Assembly (NCBI GenBank): GCA_903924185.1
Contig: CAIYAN010000032.1
Location: 1 to 6,576 of the forward strand
DNA from: an uncultured Opitutia bacterium
Lineage (GTDB): Bacteria > Verrucomicrobiota > Verrucomicrobiia > Opitutales > UBA953
Direction of reading: 5' to 3'
Length of the DNA stretch: 6,576 bases
Shown here: positions 1-5,632 of the stretch, piece by piece
Layout: each line of letters begins with the position of its first letter
How positions within the stretch are numbered: position 1 is the first letter of the stretch
Notes under the pieces: generated by a model
The model's database searches: none
What the model was told of the DNA's origin: nothing
The model's input: only the letters and a program-made list of their open reading frames with translations
Program-made: the position numbers and the translations under genes

Positions 1-67
1 CATCCATGGCAAGGCCACGGGCTTCGGTGGCGGCGCGGGAAAGGTCGGCGGAATTATTGAGCGACAT
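1..67 (-). CDS. N-terminal fragment, possibly transketolase (partial)
   Basis: An ATG on the minus strand at 67-65 opens a frame that stays open to the left edge of the window, giving 22 codons that start MSLNNSADLSRAATEARGLA. The segment ATEARGLAMD resembles the first helix of transketolases, where an A-R-x-L-A-x-D segment precedes the thiamine-diphosphate domain. That resemblance is short and comes from memory. The gene diverges from hisI across a 76-bp spacer (68-143), which fits two back-to-back starts. No strong Shine-Dalgarno sequence precedes the ATG. The reading frame is fairly likely to be real, but the transketolase name is only a suggestion because the diagnostic motifs lie outside the window. 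Confidence 0.5.
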   Translation of the reverse strand, partial: MSLNNSADLSRAATEARGLAMD

Positions 68-143
68 GGTCCGTATCCGTAAGGCAGAATAGGCCTCTCT
101 TTCCAGCCTTGAATGCAGGGCTCCGTCCGTGCCAGATAGAGCC

Positions 144-551
144 ATGTCCGACCCAGCACTCGAAGAAGGCTCAGCCCTCAGCCTAGACTTCAAAAAACTG
201 CGTAAAATCGCTTCCGGTGCGGCCGATGTCATCCCTGCCGTGGCGCAGGACGCCCTGACCGGCGAGGTCCTCATCTTAGGTTACGTCAACGAGCTGGCCC
301 TCCAGACCGCCCTGAAGGAAAAGAAGGCCACTTTCTGGAGTACCTCCCGCAATGAACTCTGGATCAAAGGGCTCACCTCCGGGGACTTCCTGGAGCTCCT
401 CGAAGTTCGCGTGAACTGTGAGCAGAATTCGATTCTGTATAAGGTCCGCCCCGCCGGCCAAGGCGCCTGCCATACCAAGGAAAACGGCAAGGCCCGTACG
501 GGTTGTTACTACCGCCGCCTCAACGCGGACGGTTCGTTGGAGAAGGCTTAA
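144..551 (+). CDS. hisI: Phosphoribosyl-AMP cyclohydrolase (HisI), variant metal motif
   Basis: HisI opens the purine ring of phosphoribosyl-AMP, the third step of histidine biosynthesis, in the cytoplasm. The 135-aa product is a single-domain cyclohydrolase without a fused HisE pyrophosphatase. Visible family motifs are VLILGYVNE (42-50), the core WSTSRNELWIKG (65-76) followed by TSGDF, and the cysteines C92, C109 (in ACHT) and C121 expected to bind zinc. Two points are odd. The usual D-C-D-x-D metal motif reads NCEQN (91-95). The C109 to C121 spacing is 12 residues, whereas the common CHxGxxSC arrangement has 7. The ATG at 144 is preferred over an in-frame GTG at 129, because the extra five residues match nothing in the family and neither start has a good ribosome site. 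The gene stands alone, with no other his genes nearby. Its stop lies one base from the stop of the opposing gene. Confidence 0.93.
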   Translation: MSDPALEEGSALSLDFKKLRKIASGAADVIPAVAQDALTGEVLILGYVNELALQTALKEKKATFWSTSRNELWIKGLTSGDFLELLEVRVNCEQNSILYKVRPAGQGACHTKENGKARTGCYYRRLNADGSLEKA

Positions 552-552
552 C

Positions 553-1278
553 TCAGCGCGGCTGCGCGGCGAGTCGGAGGTATAGCGCGTCGACCTCGAA
601 GCGAACGACGACGAGCTTATGCGTCTTCGCGACCTGTTCGGCTTGCGGGCTGACCTTGAACGTCAGTACATTATTCGTGGTCGGCTCGGCGATGCGTTTG
701 ATGGCGGCGACGGCGGTTTCCGCATCGGAAAATTCTAGGCAGAGTCCGATTTGCGCTCGCGCGGGGGTGGACTCTTCGCCGACGGCAATCGTCAAAGCCT
801 TGGCCTGGCTGAGCGTTTCACTCATGGCCACGCCGAGCCAACGGCGTAGACGCGGGTCAGCGGCGACGACGGCCGGGCTTTCGCTCCGCAGCAGGAGGTA
901 GCCATGCGGCAACGCGGCTAACTGCTGCAAGGACAGCGAAGGGACGACTTGGACGACGCTTTCGGCGGGCGTGGCCGGGCCATCGAGCCAAGCCCAAGCG
1001 GGCGGCTTGAAGCCGATGCCTACGCGAATCTCCCGGGTCGGTGCAGGTGACTTCACTTGCTGCTTAGCTGTGGCGCGGTGCGTCGCCGGAGCTAGCTGCG
1101 TCAGTAGGGTCAGGACGGATTCAACGGTATCCAAGCCGGTGGTGGTGCGCGTGTCGACAAAGCCATACAGCTCGTGGGCTTGCGCGAAGTGCAAGGCGCG
1201 GGGGGACGGCGTTAGCACCCACCACGCCAGCACGGCGAGGAGCGAAAACGAAACCGAGAAGAGCAAGGCGCGGCGCAT
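553..1278 (-). CDS. Hypothetical membrane-anchored or exported protein
   Basis: I do not recognise this 241-aa protein. It begins MRRALLFSVSF, with two arginines followed by a hydrophobic segment at about residues 5-22. That makes an N-terminal signal anchor or an uncleaved signal peptide. No lipobox cysteine follows. The remainder is predicted to face the periplasm. It has a short linker rich in basic residues and proline (about 67-84), and then a mixed alpha/beta region with Leu/Val-rich strands such as GYLLLRSE (126-133) and KLVVVRFEVDALYLRL (221-236). The only cysteine is C180. The start at 1278 is chosen because the hydrophobic segment follows at once. The longer in-frame start at 1362 lies inside the terminator of the upstream gene. 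No clear Shine-Dalgarno is seen. The gene is convergent with hisI, with a one-base gap and no terminator between them. It follows the RNA-binding protein gene on the same strand but is separated from it by the terminator, so it probably has its own promoter in 1279-1344. Confidence 0.75.
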   Translation of the reverse strand: MRRALLFSVSFSLLAVLAWWVLTPSPRALHFAQAHELYGFVDTRTTTGLDTVESVLTLLTQLAPATHRATAKQQVKSPAPTREIRVGIGFKPPAWAWLDGPATPAESVVQVVPSLSLQQLAALPHGYLLLRSESPAVVAADPRLRRWLGVAMSETLSQAKALTIAVGEESTPARAQIGLCLEFSDAETAVAAIKRIAEPTTNNVLTFKVSPQAEQVAKTHKLVVVRFEVDALYLRLAAQPR

Positions 1279-1344
1279 GCGGGGGTTTATTGATGCTAGT
1301 TTCGTTCGGCGGACGCACAAGCGGCAAGGGTAGGCCACTAGGCC

Positions 1345-1373
1345 AAAAAAAGGGGCGCCCAAATGAGCGCCCC
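1345..1373 (-). terminator. Rho-independent terminator of the RNA-binding protein gene
   Basis: Read on the minus strand this is a perfect 7-bp stem, GGGGCGC / GCGCCCC (1373-1367 and 1358-1352), with an 8-nt loop TCATTTGG. It is followed directly by seven T residues (1351-1345). It begins 27 bp after the stop codon of the RRM protein gene and reads in the same direction. All the hallmarks of an intrinsic terminator are present. It separates that gene from the hypothetical gene downstream. Confidence 0.9.
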
Positions 1374-1400
1374 GAATGAGTTGGTTATAATCCGAAGGGA

Positions 1401-1856
1401 TTAGTAGCCGCCACGATCTCCACCGCCGCCGAAGCCGCCACGACGATCGCCGCCGCCGAAGCCGCCGGAGCGAGGACGATCTCCGCCGCCGCCGAAGCCG
1501 CCGCGAGAGCCGCCGCCACCGCCGCCGCCGAAGCCGCCGCGAGAGCCGCCGCCGCCACCACCGAAGCCGCCGGAGCGAGGACGGTCGCCACCGAAGGAGG
1601 GGCGTTCTTCACGAGGACGAGCAACGTTCACCTTCAGGGGACGACCCATGAAGTCAATGTTCTCGGTCTTAGCGATCGCATCCTGGGCCGCCTGAGCGTT
1701 GGCCATGGTTACGAAGGCGAAGCCACGAGGACGACCCGTGAACTTATCCATCATTACTTCCACGGATACGACTTCTCCGCCTTGGGAGAAGTGTGCGCGG
1801 ATGTCGGATTCGGTAGCAGCCCAAGGAAGGTTGCCTACGAACAGTTTGTTTTCCAT
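1401..1856 (-). CDS. RRM-domain RNA-binding protein with glycine-rich RGG-like tail
   Basis: This 151-aa protein is a single RNA recognition motif followed by a low-complexity tail. It resembles the small glycine-rich RNA-binding proteins of cyanobacteria and other bacteria. The RRM covers residues 1-80. RNP2 is KLFVGNL (4-10) and RNP1 is RGFAFVTM (44-51), with the aromatic residues expected to stack on RNA bases. Residues 81-151 are almost entirely Gly, Arg, Ser, Phe and Asp, with repeated SRGGFGGGG and DRPRSGGFGG blocks, and end in RGGY. The start at 1856 is chosen because MENKLFVGNL is the normal RRM beginning. An in-frame extension to 2042 has no family resemblance and runs through what looks like leader. 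The sequence upstream is A-rich (AAAATAAAAGAT) without a strong Shine-Dalgarno. Relatives elsewhere are often cold-regulated, but nothing here proves this. Its own terminator lies at 1345-1373. The tail could mediate self-association or extra RNA contacts (inference). Confidence 0.93.
   Translation of the reverse strand: MENKLFVGNLPWAATESDIRAHFSQGGEVVSVEVMMDKFTGRPRGFAFVTMANAQAAQDAIAKTENIDFMGRPLKVNVARPREERPSFGGDRPRSGGFGGGGGGSRGGFGGGGGGGSRGGFGGGGDRPRSGGFGGGDRRGGFGGGGDRGGY
1456..1583. repeat. Separated 23-bp direct repeat in the Gly-rich tail
   Basis: A 23-bp sequence at 1456-1478 recurs exactly at 1561-1583, 105 bp away. The offset is 35 codons, so both copies are in the same frame. On the coding (minus) strand they encode the RPRSGGFGG blocks near residues 92-100 and 127-135. 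They flank the 36-bp tandem duplication. Recombination between them would delete a whole number of codons from the tail without breaking the gene. Confidence 0.85.
1483..1553. repeat. In-frame 36-bp tandem duplication in the Gly-rich tail
   Basis: Bases 1483-1517 and 1519-1553 are identical over 35 bases with a period of 36. The period equals 12 codons, so it keeps the reading frame. It encodes two successive SRGGFGGGGGG-like units in the tail of the RNA-binding protein. The sequence is almost pure CCG/GCC triplets with short interruptions, which makes replication slippage a likely origin and copy-number variation between strains plausible. Confidence 0.85.
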
Positions 1857-2164
1857 ATCTTTTATTTTCTGTGTTTTACCTGCACCGCATTGCCCGTTTC
1901 CGACCTTCGGATTTCGATTTGCCGTCTTAACGACCGTCAACTCACCGGATTCTTGCGGGGTTTCGCTCTTGGTTTGGTTATATTCAGAGCGGACCTGACC
2001 CACAGAAACACAGTATTGCTGGCCGCCTGCAAGTTTATTCACAATAGGGCTGATTACTTGGGGGTATCGCCAAGGGGAATTATGGGGTGTTTTATCTCTT
2101 TTGGGTGGGTGGTCGGTTGGCCAGCGGGTGAAAAGCGGCGCGGGCTCAGGCGATTTTTAGTTTT

Positions 2165-2170
2165 TATAAT
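2165..2170 (+). promoter_or_regulatory. TATAAT hexamer, candidate -10 element
   Basis: A perfect consensus -10 hexamer TATAAT lies on the plus strand immediately beside the inverted repeat and in the direction of the glycosylase gene. The bases 16-18 bp upstream are GC-rich and do not resemble TTGACA, and there is no TG extension. The surrounding sequence is so AT-rich that a chance match is quite possible. It would give a leader of about 150 bases. Confidence 0.25.
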
Positions 2171-2171
2171 T

Positions 2172-2196
2172 TATATAAAGCATTGTTCTTTATATA
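2172..2196. repeat. Perfect 9-bp AT-rich inverted repeat (possible operator)
   Basis: TATATAAAG (2172-2180) and CTTTATATA (2188-2196) are perfect reverse complements separated by seven bases, CATTGTT. There is no G/C-rich stem and no adjoining U-run typical of a terminator, so it is more likely a protein-binding palindrome or a region that melts easily. It sits within the AT-rich island between two divergent genes, about 130-155 bp upstream of the glycosylase start and about 320-340 bp upstream of the RRM start. The symmetry is seen directly. The operator role is inference. Confidence 0.5.
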
Positions 2197-2326
2197 TTTA
2201 TGAAAGTAATGCCGCCTGCCGGCCCGTCGCGGCTACAGGGATGGGAATAAAAAACGGAAACAATGTGAATAATTTGGGTCGGAGGGCACGTTCGGGGAAA
2301 GAATTGACCCTCGCTCCAACCCGACA

Positions 2327-3313
2327 ATGCCTCACGTTGTCGTGATTGACCCTGTAGAAGCCATCGATGCGCTGCTCGCCGAGCTGCACCGCCAAAAGGC
2401 GGCGGGGGTTCGCCGCGTCAGCGTCTCCGACGAATCCTTGCTGGCCTTGAAGGTCCTGGCGGGTACCGCGTCTCCGGCCGCCGCCCGGGCACCGACGTCG
2501 GCCCAGGCGATAGCCTCGACGGCCACCGCTCGGCCGCCAGCCGCCACCCCCCGGCCGATCGTGGTCACGTCTGCAGTGCCCAAGGTCACGGTCCCTGTCC
2601 CCGAGCTCCATCCCTTGCCCGCCCCGCGTGCACTCACCTTGCCCGCAGGCACCAAGGCCGAGCGCCTTGCGTGGGTCCATCAGCAGATTTCCCAGTGTCC
2701 CGTGACGCTGGAGCACCTCAAGGCTCCGCAGAAGCCCGTGCTCGGGCATGGCTCGGCCGAGGCCAAGATCCTCTTTGTCGGTGAAGCCCCCACCCTCGAA
2801 GAAGTCGAAGCGGGTCGAGCGTTCGTCGGTCCCGCCGGTGAATTACTTCGCAAGATTGTCTCCGTCGCCAGCCTTTCCGAAAAAGACATCTACGTCACGA
2901 GCCTCATGGGCTGGCGGCCCGAACCCCCGACCGCTTATGGCAAGCGTCCGCCGAACGCTTCCGAGGTGGCCTTCAACCTGCCTTACGTTCGCGCGCAGAT
3001 TGAAGCGATTCAACCCCAGGTCATTGTCGCGCTGGGAGCGCAGGCCTTCGAAGCTTTAATTCAAGCCAAGCGAACCATCACGCAGGAACGCGGCCACTGG
3101 CATGAGTTCGAAGGCCGTCCGCTGATGCCGACGTTCCATCCCAATTACTTGCTCCACAATAGCAGCCTGACGGCGAAGCGCACGGTCTGGGAAGACTTCC
3201 TGCTCGTCATGGAGAAGGTCGGCCTGGTGCCCACTGAAAAGCAGCGCGGGTTCTTCCTTTCCCCGCCACGGCCGGTCTCGACGGATGACGATAACGCGGA
3301 CGTCGACGCTTAG
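2327..3313 (+). CDS. Uracil-DNA glycosylase, family-4-like, lacking Fe-S cysteines
   Basis: Family 4 uracil-DNA glycosylases remove uracil from DNA and start base-excision repair. This 328-aa protein has that fold from about residue 115. Motif A is KILFVGEAP (147-155), with the Glu of GEAP expected to position the catalytic water. The uracil-stacking segment AFVGPAGELL lies at 165-174, and the second catalytic motif FHPNYLL at 270-276. Residues 1-45 form a short helical, charged N-terminus. Residues 46-105 are an Ala/Pro/Thr-rich, probably disordered linker. Family 4 enzymes normally carry four cysteines on a 4Fe-4S cluster. Here only C124 exists in the whole protein: the first pair reads QCPVT, the KCRP segment reads GWRP (195-198), and the last site is probably N217. 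The Asn that normally contacts uracil in the TN..KCRP segment is Ser192. I believe verrucomicrobial relatives share the W-R-P form, so it is probably a lineage type. No Shine-Dalgarno precedes the ATG. The stop overlaps the argA stop. Confidence 0.88.
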   Translation: MPHVVVIDPVEAIDALLAELHRQKAAGVRRVSVSDESLLALKVLAGTASPAAARAPTSAQAIASTATARPPAATPRPIVVTSAVPKVTVPVPELHPLPAPRALTLPAGTKAERLAWVHQQISQCPVTLEHLKAPQKPVLGHGSAEAKILFVGEAPTLEEVEAGRAFVGPAGELLRKIVSVASLSEKDIYVTSLMGWRPEPPTAYGKRPPNASEVAFNLPYVRAQIEAIQPQVIVALGAQAFEALIQAKRTITQERGHWHEFEGRPLMPTFHPNYLLHNSSLTAKRTVWEDFLLVMEKVGLVPTEKQRGFFLSPPRPVSTDDDNADVDA

Positions 3314-4635
3314 CGCACCGAGGCCGCGAGCTTCTTTAACGGGAACTGCAGGACGTGCGAATTGCGGCCACTGGCTTTGAGTTCCTGGCGGCGCAACGCC
3401 GGCAGATCCTTGAGCGAGCCCGCGACGAACCCACAGGACGATTGGAAGAAGCCGGAGGTCTGGGTCGTGAGGGCGAGCAGTTTCTTGGCGCCCCGGTCCT
3501 TGGCCCGGAGTTTGGCATACTCAACGAGCTTCTTGCCGACGCCGCGACCATGGTAGAATGGCTGGACGTAGAGTGCCCCGAGTTCCATGGCTTTGCCGTC
3601 GGGATAAGCGCGCAGGGCGGCGCAACCGATGATGCTATCGTCGATTTCGTAGACGAAAAAGTCGGCGATCGATTGTTCAATCTGCTGGCGGGTGCGGAGG
3701 ACGAGGGCCTCGGACTTCGCCCCATGTTTGGCGAGGTTGTAGAGGGCTTGGGCGTCCTTCTTCTTGGCCTGCCGAATGCGGTCGTAGTCGTTGGCGTGCA
3801 CCATTGTGCCGAGGCCGACCTTATCAAAAATCTCCGTCAAGAGGCCACCGAAGACCCGTCCGTCCAAAATGTGCGCCCGGGGGACGTCTTCATCTAGGGC
3901 CTTGGCGGCTTGGGCAGCCTTGCTACGGATACGGGGATCGAGGTTCACCTTTTTATCGGCGAGTAACGTCTTAAGTTCGTCTTCCGGTAGGTTGATTTTC
4001 ACGACGCCATTGACCTGTAAGCCCGGGAAGGGGGTGAGGTAGATGAGCTTGGAAGCGCCCATCGCCACGGCGAGTTCCATGGCTAAGTGGTCGCTATTGA
4101 CGCGGAGGGACTGGCCTTCGCGGTCGCAGACAATCGGCGTCACGAGCGGCAGGATATCCTGCGCGAGCATGGACTTCAGGATGGCGGCGTCGACTTTCTC
4201 GATCTTGCCGGTGAAGAGGTGGTTGCGGCCTTTGATCACGCCGACGTTCGTGGCGCGGACGGCATTGGTAATCGCGCAGCGCAGGCCCGCCTGGGTTAAG
4301 TGCTCCAAGACAGTCTGGGAGACGAGCGCGGCCGCTTCCCGGGCCAGTGACATCGTCGGGGCGTCGGTGACGCCTTCGCCTTGGATATCGGAGAGGGCCA
4401 CATTGTGTTCCCCGGCGAGGGCGACGAGCTGGTGGCCGATGCCATGGACCAGGACGACCTTGATCGATAGGCTGCGGAGGACGGCGATATCGGTGACGAT
4501 ATTCGTAAAATTCTCGTGGCTGACAATGGAGCCATCGACCGCGATCACGAAGACATGATCACGGAACATCGGGACGTAACGGAGGATTCCCCGAAGGTCG
4601 GTCGGCTTCATGGCGCGCTCACGCTGGCTGGACAT
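3310..4635 (-). CDS. argA: N-acetylglutamate synthase, two-domain ArgA type
   Basis: ArgA transfers acetyl from acetyl-CoA to glutamate, the first step of arginine biosynthesis, in the cytoplasm. The protein is 441 aa, close to the 443 aa of E. coli ArgA. Residues 20-280 form an amino-acid-kinase-like domain (VFVIAVDGSIVSHENF at 28-43, VLVHGIGHQL at 61-70). The lysine of true acetylglutamate kinases in the first glycine loop is absent (VIAVDG), so this is a synthase and not ArgB. In the family this domain binds arginine for feedback inhibition. Residues 285-435 form the GNAT acetyltransferase domain, with ELGALYVQP (351-359) and the acetyl-CoA loop GRGVGKKL (363-370). The start at 4635 is supported by AAGGA six bases upstream. 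The alternative Met at 4611 lacks such a site. No other arg genes are adjacent. It diverges from the recombinase gene over 49 bp, and its TAA overlaps the glycosylase TAG by four bases. Confidence 0.94.
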   Translation of the reverse strand: MSSQRERAMKPTDLRGILRYVPMFRDHVFVIAVDGSIVSHENFTNIVTDIAVLRSLSIKVVLVHGIGHQLVALAGEHNVALSDIQGEGVTDAPTMSLAREAAALVSQTVLEHLTQAGLRCAITNAVRATNVGVIKGRNHLFTGKIEKVDAAILKSMLAQDILPLVTPIVCDREGQSLRVNSDHLAMELAVAMGASKLIYLTPFPGLQVNGVVKINLPEDELKTLLADKKVNLDPRIRSKAAQAAKALDEDVPRAHILDGRVFGGLLTEIFDKVGLGTMVHANDYDRIRQAKKKDAQALYNLAKHGAKSEALVLRTRQQIEQSIADFFVYEIDDSIIGCAALRAYPDGKAMELGALYVQPFYHGRGVGKKLVEYAKLRAKDRGAKKLLALTTQTSGFFQSSCGFVAGSLKDLPALRRQELKASGRNSHVLQFPLKKLAASVR

Positions 4636-4684
4636 ACCGAATCCTTATGGACTCATCGGACCTTTCCGCAATACTGGATGAAAC
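4636..4684. promoter_or_regulatory. 49-bp divergent spacer between argA and xerD
   Basis: Both genes start outward from this 49-bp gap, so transcription signals for both must lie here or inside the opposite coding sequence. No convincing paired -35/-10 hexamers are visible on either strand. The only clear element is the argA ribosome site at 4642-4646. The compactness suggests overlapping promoters or very short leaders (inference). Confidence 0.35.
4642..4646 (-). promoter_or_regulatory. Ribosome binding site deciding the argA start
   Basis: On the minus strand AAGGA (4646-4642) lies six bases before the ATG at 4635-4633. It is the clearest Shine-Dalgarno sequence in the window and selects this ATG over the in-frame ATG at 4611, which has no such sequence upstream. 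Most other genes here show weak or no matches. Confidence 0.6.
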
Positions 4685-5632
4685 ATGGGAGCCCCTCGTC
4701 GAAAGAAAGCCACGGTGGTCCCGCCTGACCTGCAGGAGTCCGTCGACGCCTTCTTGGCCTACCTGTCGCTGGAGCGTGGGTTGGCGAAGTTAACGGTGGC
4801 GGCCTACGAGGACGACTTGGCCCGGTTCACGGCGCACTGCGCCCGCTTGGGCAATGAGCGCTGGACAGAGGTCGGTTTGGCCGAGGTGGAGTCATGGGTG
4901 AAGTCCCTGGACCGTCTCGGCCATGCCGCTGCCTCGCTGTCACGCCGGCTTTCCGCGGTGCGGACCTTTTCCGCTCATCTGGTGCGGAGTGGCCTCCGTC
5001 GCGATGACTTCACCGAACTCGCCCGGGGTCCGAAGTTTCGCCGGACCTTGCCGGGTACGTTGACCGCCGAGCAGGCCGCGAAGGTCGTGTCGGCGCCCGA
5101 TACTTCCACGCCCCAAGGCCTGCGCGACCGTGCGATGCTCGAGCTCATGTACGGCTCGGGCTTACGCATCTCCGAACTCTGCGGGGTCGAACTCCAGGCG
5201 CTCGACCTGGAGTCCGCCTTGGTCCGCGTTCGGGGCAAGGGCTCCAAGGATCGCGTCGTGCCCGTGGGCGAAACCGCCATCATCGCGGTGCGGGCTTATT
5301 TAGAGAAGGGCCGTCCGGCACTGACGCGTAAAAAAACCGGGAGCGCGGTTTTCCTCAGCGCCCGCGGTCAAGCGCTGTCCCGTAAGACCTTTTGGTTGAG
5401 TGTGAAGCAGGCCGCCGCGCGCTCGGGGATCGACGTACCAGTTAAGCCGCACCTCTTACGGCACGCCTTTGCGACCCACCTCTTGGCCGGTGGCGCCGAC
5501 TTACGTTCGATCCAAGAGATGCTCGGGCATGCGGACATCGCCACGACGCAGGTTTATACGTCGGTCGAACGCAGCGCCTTGAGCGCTGCCCACCGTCAGC
5601 ATCACCCGCGCGGCCGTAAGCCCGGGGCTTAG
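4685..5632 (+). CDS. xerD: Tyrosine recombinase XerC/XerD, closer to XerD
   Basis: Xer recombinases resolve chromosome dimers by acting at dif near the replication terminus. This 315-aa protein has the full architecture. The N-terminal SAM-like core-binding domain covers about 14-105 (VDAFLAYLSLERGLAKLT at 20-37). The catalytic domain covers about 125-300. All six catalytic residues are visible: R161 (GLRISELCG), K185 (GKGSKDR), H256 and R259 (PHLLRHAFATHLL), H282 (MLGHADI) and the nucleophile Y291 (QVYTSVE). The spacing of these residues matches E. coli XerD. The YLEKGRP and RKTFW segments and the HRQHHPR tail also resemble XerD more than XerC, though the choice is not certain. It is housekeeping in type, with no phage or integron genes nearby. 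The ATG at 4685 is preceded only by a weak GGATG. Its TAG overlaps the nuoN stop by four bases. Confidence 0.92.
   Translation: MGAPRRKKATVVPPDLQESVDAFLAYLSLERGLAKLTVAAYEDDLARFTAHCARLGNERWTEVGLAEVESWVKSLDRLGHAAASLSRRLSAVRTFSAHLVRSGLRRDDFTELARGPKFRRTLPGTLTAEQAAKVVSAPDTSTPQGLRDRAMLELMYGSGLRISELCGVELQALDLESALVRVRGKGSKDRVVPVGETAIIAVRAYLEKGRPALTRKKTGSAVFLSARGQALSRKTFWLSVKQAAARSGIDVPVKPHLLRHAFATHLLAGGADLRSIQEMLGHADIATTQVYTSVERSALSAAHRQHHPRGRKPGA

Larger units (their letters stand above)
1857..2326. other. 470-bp divergent intergenic region
   Basis: This is the only long non-coding stretch in the window. It separates the start of the RRM gene (minus) from the start of the glycosylase gene (plus), so both promoters should lie here. 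The part nearest the RRM gene is of moderate GC and may be a long 5' leader. It contains a TATAAC (minus strand, 1982-1977) and a TTGACG (minus strand) about 80-90 bp before the ATG, but neither has a convincing partner hexamer at 16-18 bp. Positions 2155-2210 are strikingly AT-rich. A 9-base sequence, GCCGCCTGC, occurs twice (2023-2031 and 2211-2219). No tRNA, rRNA or recognisable riboswitch is seen. Frames through it exist but look non-coding. Confidence 0.7.

Noticed and set aside
129..143. GTG start giving five extra residues in HisI
   Set aside because: There is no ribosome site, no family match for the extra residues, and a normal ATG at 144.
1276..1362. Longer N-terminus (28 more residues) for the hypothetical membrane-anchored protein
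   Set aside because: Its ATG lies in the loop of the upstream gene's terminator, and the added residues would push the signal anchor away from the N-terminus.
1440..1600. Regularly repeated sequence that could suggest a CRISPR-like array
   Set aside because: The units are codon-phased GC-rich repeats inside a coding sequence, without unique spacers of constant length or palindromic repeats.
1385..1624. Ala-rich minus-strand frame within the Gly-rich region
   Set aside because: It is a frame-shifted reading of the GCC/CCG triplet repeats that encode the glycine-rich tail.
1854..2042. Longer N-terminus (62 more residues) for the RRM protein
   Set aside because: RRM proteins of this type begin directly with MENKLFVGNL-like sequence. 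The extension is low in recognisable structure and better explained as leader.
2057..2074. Small hairpin CTTGG / CCAAG in the intergenic region
   Set aside because: The five-base stem has an eight-base loop and no T-run or conserved context; it is easily due to chance.
2082..2345. Plus-strand open frame of about 88 codons across the AT-rich island, with GGGGAATT before its ATG
   Set aside because: Its composition shifts abruptly through the AT-rich palindrome, it runs into the glycosylase gene in another frame, and it resembles no protein I know.
3355..3897. Long plus-strand frame (180 codons) antisense to argA
   Set aside because: It lies wholly within the well-supported argA coding sequence and reflects GC-rich codon structure; there is no family resemblance.
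4685..5632. Recombinase as the integrase of a mobile element
   Set aside because: Length, motif spacing and C-terminal tail match housekeeping Xer proteins. No tRNA target, direct-repeat ends or phage genes are near.
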